A stretch of 10,366 bases of DNA from Erysipelotrichaceae bacterium (GTDB lineage: Bacteria; Bacillota_I; Bacilli_A; Erysipelotrichales; Coprobacillaceae). Numbering within the stretch: position 1 is the first letter of the stretch; the number at the start of each line of letters is the position of its first letter. Made by a program: the position numbers and the translations under genes. Positions 7,468 through 10,366 of this stretch are shown in pieces. A model generated the notes under the pieces. The model ran no database searches. It saw nothing but the letters and a program-made list of their open reading frames with translations, and was not told where the DNA came from. The stretch spans positions 1-10,366 of the forward strand of contig JAJQDJ010000121.1 of the NCBI GenBank assembly GCA_021202205.1. The letters run 5' to 3'.

Positions 7468-7517
7468 CTTTTTTATATTTTAACACATAAAAAAAAGATA
7501 ATGAACTAACATTATCT
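7468..7517. repeat. Direct repeat copy 1 flanking the hipA cassette
   Basis: This stretch matches 8882-8929 in the same orientation. The last 27 bases (7491-7517) are identical to 8903-8929. The part before them aligns with small gaps and shares TTTTAACA and a run of six T. The match spans a hairpin terminator and the region just ahead of the polymerase ribosome site. Confidence 0.8.
7489..7517 (-). terminator. Intrinsic terminator hairpin just upstream of the polymerase gene
   Basis: On the minus strand AGATAATG, six bases, then CATTATCT form a perfect 8-base-pair stem followed by eight T. It ends 33 bases before the polymerase start codon, so transcripts starting further upstream would stop here unless the hairpin is overcome. 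It is best explained as a copy of the HAD gene terminator (see 8903-8931). The polymerase promoter may lie between the hairpin and the ribosome site. Confidence 0.7.
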
Positions 7518-7519
7518 AA

Positions 7520-7555
7520 AGTATTTTTTTCAATTTATGTCAATCATAAAATACT
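7520..7555. promoter_or_regulatory. Nested palindromes upstream of hipA, candidate operator
   Basis: AGTATTTT (7520-7527) is the exact reverse complement of AAAATACT (7548-7555). Inside, TTTATG (7534-7539) pairs with CATAAA (7545-7550). The set lies 30 bases upstream of the hipA -10. HipA-type operons are usually repressed through palindromes in this position, but no HipB-like repressor is encoded nearby. TTGACA also occurs here on the minus strand (7538-7543), without a convincing -10. Confidence 0.35.
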
Positions 7556-7560
7556 ATATG

Positions 7561-7589
7561 ATGAAAACAATTTATTTTTATTGTATAAT
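7561..7589 (+). promoter_or_regulatory. Probable hipA promoter
   Basis: A perfect TATAAT (7584-7589) lies 24 bases before the hipA start, with ATGAAA (7561-7566) at the -35 position and a 17-base spacer. The -35 matches the consensus at four of six positions. Confidence 0.55.
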
Positions 7590-7613
7590 AAGGATTAAGA
7601 AAGGGTGGTGTAC

Positions 7614-8813
7614 ATGACAATATCAAATAATATTAATTTAAATTTATATTATATTAAACACTTTGATAGTGTAGTATTATCATTCGAGTACGAAACTGAT
7701 GATTACCTATCTAAAGGTAATGTTAAAAATATAAACTTAAAAAATAAAGAACTATTACCTTATTATCTAAAATCTTTTGGTTTAAATGAAGATACCTTGC
7801 TATCATGGTTAAAAAGTAGAAGTATTCCTAAAAATCGCAAATTTGTGAAAAAACTTTTAGATTCCATGAGTTTAAAAGATGGAGATACAAGAGGCATTCT
7901 GGATGTAACAAAAGGTCTTTCTTTAAATGATGTATATTGGATATGCAGTGATTATGAAAATGGTACACTTAAATTCAATGATATTAATTTGTATGATAAT
8001 GATTTTTCTGAAACTTTATCTTTAGTGGCTTTTACTGGCATTGAAACAAAGATAAAAGAATTATGCTCATCTCCAGAATTTACAACTACTGGAACTTTAC
8101 CTAAATGTTGGAGAAGAATTGAAAATCAGACTTATCTTTTCAAAGGAGGCACTGAAGGATTTGTAAATGCAGGAAAAGAACCATATATGGAATATTATGC
8201 TTCACAAATTCTTGAGAATCTAGGATATTATCATGTACCATATGATTTAGTGCGTTGGAAAGGAATATTAGCCTCAAAATGTCCAATATTCACTAGTAAA
8301 TATATTTCTTATGTACCTATGGGATATATAGTTCCAACAGGAGGAATTAGAGCAGTTAATGATTATTTAAAAAATCTCTCTAATAAAAATATTTATCACA
8401 AGTTCCAGCAATATATATTATACACAGCAATTATCTCCAATAATGATTCTCATTATGGCAATTTTGGACTTTTGCAGGATAATCACACAAACGAATTCAT
8501 AGATTTTGCACCCATTTTTGATAATGGAGGAGGTCTGTTCTGTTATGCTATGAAAGATGAACTAGAGGACATTGAAAAACTTAGAAAATATGAGGAAACC
8601 TTATCAATATCTTTTTTTGGTATAGAATATACTAATCTTGTTATGGGGATATGTGTTCCATCAATGACAAAAGATCTTGCAAGATTACATAATTTTAAGT
8701 TCCATAAACATACTCATTATAATCTTTCAGATAAAGCTTTAAATAATTTAAATATTATAATCAGCGAAAGAATAAGAAAATTAGAAAATGCATTGATAAG
8801 TATTAAGGTATAA
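7614..8813 (+). CDS. HipA-like serine/threonine protein kinase
   Basis: This 399-residue protein has the HipA kinase signature. It has a TTTGTLPK loop (about 157-164, counterpart of the HipA autophosphorylation/ATP loop), Lys177 (YLFKGG), Glu193 in EPYMEYYASQIL, the catalytic loop NNDSHYGNFG with Asp278 and Asn283, and APIFDNG with the metal ligand Asp303. The N-terminal ~110 residues (SWLKSRSIPKNRKF, KGLSLNDVYW) are a conserved extension found in Firmicute members. Classical HipA is the toxin of a HipBA pair and phosphorylates glutamyl-tRNA synthetase; the substrate here is unknown. No HipB-like partner is seen on either side. The ATG at 7614 is preferred over GTG 7605 because it follows GGGTGG at about 5 bases. 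The gene is intact, opposite in direction to its neighbours, and framed by direct repeats. Confidence 0.88.
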   Translation: MTISNNINLNLYYIKHFDSVVLSFEYETDDYLSKGNVKNINLKNKELLPYYLKSFGLNEDTLLSWLKSRSIPKNRKFVKKLLDSMSLKDGDTRGILDVTKGLSLNDVYWICSDYENGTLKFNDINLYDNDFSETLSLVAFTGIETKIKELCSSPEFTTTGTLPKCWRRIENQTYLFKGGTEGFVNAGKEPYMEYYASQILENLGYYHVPYDLVRWKGILASKCPIFTSKYISYVPMGYIVPTGGIRAVNDYLKNLSNKNIYHKFQQYILYTAIISNNDSHYGNFGLLQDNHTNEFIDFAPIFDNGGGLFCYAMKDELEDIEKLRKYEETLSISFFGIEYTNLVMGICVPSMTKDLARLHNFKFHKHTHYNLSDKALNNLNIIISERIRKLENALISIKV

Positions 8814-8863
8814 AATCAGAAAAAAATAATCACTTTTCCGAAGAGGATGAATCAAAATTTGGT

Positions 8864-8890
8864 AAAGACGTGGAAACACGTCTTTTTTAT
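8864..8890 (+). terminator. Intrinsic terminator of hipA
   Basis: AAAGACGTG (8864-8872) and CACGTCTTT (8877-8885) form a perfect 9-base-pair stem closed by a GAAA tetraloop and followed by a T-rich tail. It lies 50 bases after the hipA stop. Its T-run is shared with the start of direct repeat copy 2. Confidence 0.88.
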
Positions 8891-8929
8891 TTTTAACATA
8901 TTAAAAAAGATAATGAACTAACATTATCT
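8882..8929. repeat. Direct repeat copy 2 flanking the hipA cassette
   Basis: This is the second copy of the element at 7468-7517, in the same orientation, with 27 identical bases at 8903-8929. It overlaps the end of the HAD gene and its terminator. About 1.4 kb containing only hipA and its signals separates the two copies. Confidence 0.8.
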
Positions 8930-8931
8930 TT
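8903..8931 (-). terminator. Intrinsic terminator of the HAD gene
   Basis: On the minus strand AAAGATAATG and CATTATCTTT pair over 10 bases around a 6-base loop, with six T starting at the stem's end. The HAD stop codon TAA (8924-8926) lies inside the stem. The same hairpin recurs at 7496-7517. Confidence 0.8.
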
Positions 8932-9566
8932 GATTTTCTAAGTAATCCATCACATTTAATAATGAAGGTAAAACAGCTACTGTCATATCTTTAAAATGCT
9001 GTGATGGTCCTTTCATATCAGGTATACATATAACCGGGATGTTTCCACTATAAGCTGCTTGTATACCTGATTCACTATCTTCTAATACCAATCCTTCATT
9101 AACTTCGACACCAGCTTTTTCAATGGCTTTTAGGAATATATCAGGATGTGGTTTAGCATTTTGGACTTCTGGGCCAAAGACCATATCATCAAAATATTGA
9201 TCAATATCATGTTGTTTTAAAGCATTTAACGCTCTTTCTTTCATACTTGAAGTTGCAAGTATAATTTTGTAGTTATTATCCTTAAGATATTTTAAGATAT
9301 CTTTAACACCGTTCTTTAACTCTACCCCTCTATCAATCGCATAATCCTCATGTGTTAATAAATAATTCATAGCTTCATCATAAATCAAATTCTTTAATAA
9401 TTCTATTTATATTTGCAACTGCTGTTCTACCACTATAATTTTGAATATAATTATCTAATATAAATTCATGTCCATATTGTCCTGCAATATCTTTAAACAA
9501 TTGATATGAAATTACTTCTGTATCAATAATAATCCCATCTAAATCAAATATCACTGCTTTAATCAT
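8924..9566 (-). pseudogene. HAD-superfamily sugar-phosphate phosphatase / beta-phosphoglucomutase-like, frameshifted
   Basis: Two frames together encode one HAD hydrolase of about 214 residues. The first part, from ATG 9566 (GGAGG 5 bases ahead), has the nucleophile motif FDLDGIIIDTE (Asp8, Asp10) and YSGRTA of the cap region. It runs into TGA after KEFDL near 9390. The second part supplies ILATSS (motif II), NAKPHPDIF (motif III Lys) and LVLEDSESGIQAA (motif IV acids). Inserting one AT unit at the join (GATTTATGATGAA to GATTTATATGATGAA) restores KEFDLYDEAMNYLL and the whole frame. Intact members are cytoplasmic and act on phosphorylated hexoses; the substrate cannot be told here. As written, both parts are non-functional. 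The stop codon lies inside the terminator stem. Confidence 0.88.
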
Positions 9567-9613
9567 AATAACCTCCATTTATATGTTTATCTTATCAAAT
9601 TCATATCAAAAAG

Positions 9614-9643
9614 AAAAGATATCCATAAAATTTTCATATCTTT
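9614..9643. repeat. Inverted repeat between the HAD gene and the small membrane gene
   Basis: AAAGATAT (9615-9622) is the reverse complement of ATATCTTT (9636-9643), separated by 13 bases. On the minus strand a T-rich stretch follows, so it could be a weak leftward terminator. It may instead be an operator between the two divergent genes, since it abuts a TATAAT (9643-9648) on the plus strand. Confidence 0.4.
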
Positions 9644-9648
9644 ATAAT
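9643..9648 (+). promoter_or_regulatory. Candidate -10 for the small membrane protein
   Basis: A perfect TATAAT lies 25 bases before the ATG at 9674. No convincing -35 is seen at standard spacing. Confidence 0.4.
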
Positions 9649-9673
9649 ACAATTATAAAAAGGAGAGAAAATT

Positions 9674-9814
9674 ATGGTTTATTTGATTATTGTTATCATA
9701 TTTTGGATTTTAGTTCTTTATGGCATTTATGAAGTATATGGTCAATTGAAATCTATTAATGAGAAGTTATCACAATTATTAGCACAAGAAGAAAGAAAAG
9801 ATGAAGAATTATAA
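9674..9814 (+). CDS. Small single-pass membrane protein, 46 residues
   Basis: A short ORF follows a good ribosome site (AAAGGAGAG) and begins MVYLIIVIIFWILVLYGIY, a clear transmembrane helix at about residues 3-19. A charged, helical C-terminal half follows (QLKSINEKLSQLLAQEE) with heptad-like hydrophobics that could form a short coiled coil. Function is unknown. Small proteins with one helix and a coiled tail are common in Firmicutes, some of them acting as membrane anchors or regulators. Start, ribosome site, -10 box and amino-acid pattern together support a real gene. It is divergent from the HAD gene. Confidence 0.7.
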   Translation: MVYLIIVIIFWILVLYGIYEVYGQLKSINEKLSQLLAQEERKDEEL

Positions 9815-9941
9815 AATATTACTTATTGGTTTGGTTATTATAATAATTATCATATTTATATTAAGTCAACCTGGTGTTGGAATATTCTTCAAAGCAAAAC
9901 CCACATCACTGTGGGTTATTTCTTATACAATTTATCCATAA
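9801..9941 (+). CDS. Possible second tiny membrane protein overlapping the first
   Basis: This 46-codon ORF starts 14 bases before the end of the previous small gene in another frame (MKNYKILLIGLVIIIIIIFI), again with one strong hydrophobic helix at about 6-21. Upstream bases AGAAAGAAAAG are a weak ribosome site, so it would depend on coupling. Its last third is encoded by the terminator hairpin at 9898-9917 and overlaps the end of the opposite-strand gene. The C-terminal residues may therefore not be natural, and the gene may be shorter, frameshifted or not real. Confidence 0.4.
   Translation: MKNYKILLIGLVIIIIIIFILSQPGVGIFFKAKPTSLWVISYTIYP
9898..9917. terminator. Bidirectional terminator between convergent genes
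   Basis: AACCCACA (9898-9905) and TGTGGGTT (9910-9917) form a perfect 8-base-pair stem with a 4-base loop. On the minus strand TTTTGCTTT follows, directly after the repaired stop of the right-edge gene (9916-9918). On the plus strand ATTTCTTAT follows, serving the small membrane genes. Confidence 0.8.
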
Positions 9942-10316
9942 ATATCAATTTTGTCCCATCATCATACTTACCAACTATAACATGTTTTCCCTTATTAAAA
10001 TCATCAGTGAATACAAAATTTTGTTGTAAAGTATTAGTTTTGCCTTTAATATAATGGCTGCATTAGCCATCTTTGGATCAGTTATTCTCTTTAGAGCTTC
10101 TAAGACAATATCAAAATCTAATTCATTATCAATATCATACCATTTTGATAAATCAATAGGTAAGCATAATTTATCATCAATGATTGTTAATTCATCGATA
10201 TCTATCTGATGCAAAGATTTACAACGATAATTGAATACTTCTACAACTTTATCTTTATTTAAAGTATCAAATTCAATTCTTGTATGACTGATATCCTTTA
10301 TTGTATATTCTTCCAT
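9916..10316 (-). pseudogene. Hypothetical protein with a -1 frameshift
   Basis: The frame from ATG 10316 (MEEYTIKDISHTRIEF) reads well to about residue 91 (KMANAAIILKAK). It then becomes implausible and stops at 9975. In the next frame the text continues as coding: TNTLQQNFVFTDDFNKGKHV, IVGKYDDGTKLIF, MDKLYKK, then TAA at 9916-9918 directly against the terminator. Adding one A to the A4 run at 10038-10041 joins the parts into a 133-residue acidic soluble protein. I do not recognise the family; no signal peptide or membrane helix is present once the frame is repaired. The ribosome site is weak (AGGA about 13 bases ahead). Confidence 0.75.
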
Positions 10317-10339
10317 AATAATCTCATTTCCTAAGGTTA

Positions 10340-10348
10340 ATTATAACA
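10340..10348 (-). promoter_or_regulatory. Extended -10 promoter of the right-edge gene
   Basis: The minus strand reads TGTTATAAT, a perfect extended -10 (TGn plus TATAAT), 24 bases before the ATG at 10316. The -35 region would straddle the window edge. Confidence 0.55.
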
Positions 10349-10366
10349 TAAAAGTAGTAGAAATTT

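Noticed and set aside
7457..7604. SOS (LexA/DinR) box upstream of the polymerase
   Set aside because: No match to the CGAAC-N4-GTTCG type Firmicute box was found in this interval.
8849..8923. 24-codon plus-strand ORF after hipA
   Set aside because: It runs through the hipA terminator and the repeat, with no proper spacing to a ribosome site.
1..10366. CRISPR array, rRNA or tRNA genes
   Set aside because: No regularly spaced repeats and no recognisable rRNA or tRNA sequence were seen on either strand.

Overview
The window reads as a low-GC Firmicute chromosome, most likely a gut anaerobe of the Erysipelotrichaceae/Coprobacillaceae type. This rests on AT-rich coding sequence, strong AGGAGG ribosome sites, a cre-like site, and the protein types present: a 6-phospho-beta-glucosidase, an aldo/keto reductase with a ferredoxin-like tail, and a YolD plus Y-family polymerase pair. 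The taxonomic call is inference from protein style, not from a search.

Layout. Positions 1-1590 look like the end of an integrated mobile element: a gene-poor left part with inverted and tandem repeats, then a complete tyrosine integrase on the plus strand, paired 9-base direct repeats and a terminator that may be the attachment region. From 1592 the DNA looks chromosomal and is read mostly leftward. It holds a GH1 6-phospho-beta-glucosidase with a cre-like site, a disrupted aldo/keto reductase, an iron-type alcohol dehydrogenase homologue with a premature stop and lost metal ligands, a YolD-like gene, and a UmuC/UvrX-type Y-family polymerase interrupted by a TGA. A plus-strand HipA-like kinase follows, sitting between two nearly identical direct repeats of about 50 bases. 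After it come a frameshifted HAD phosphatase/phosphoglucomutase-like gene, one or two tiny membrane-protein ORFs on the plus strand, and a frameshifted hypothetical gene at the right edge.

The strongest theme is damage. Five leftward genes between 3159 and 10316 carry lesions: two frameshifts in the aldo/keto reductase, a TAA in the dehydrogenase, a TGA at a conserved Trp of the polymerase, one frameshift in the HAD gene and one in the right-edge gene. The four frameshifts fit gain or loss of one A in an A-run, or loss of one AT unit in a short AT repeat. That pattern suggests replication slippage in a mutator or decaying lineage, or a poor-quality assembly; the sequence alone cannot separate these. 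The integrase, GH1, YolD and HipA genes are intact.

The second theme is the HipA cassette. Both flanking repeats carry the same hairpin terminator, one copy at the end of the HAD gene and one just upstream of the polymerase. This suggests the kinase gene was inserted between a once adjacent HAD-polymerase pair, with the junction duplicated.
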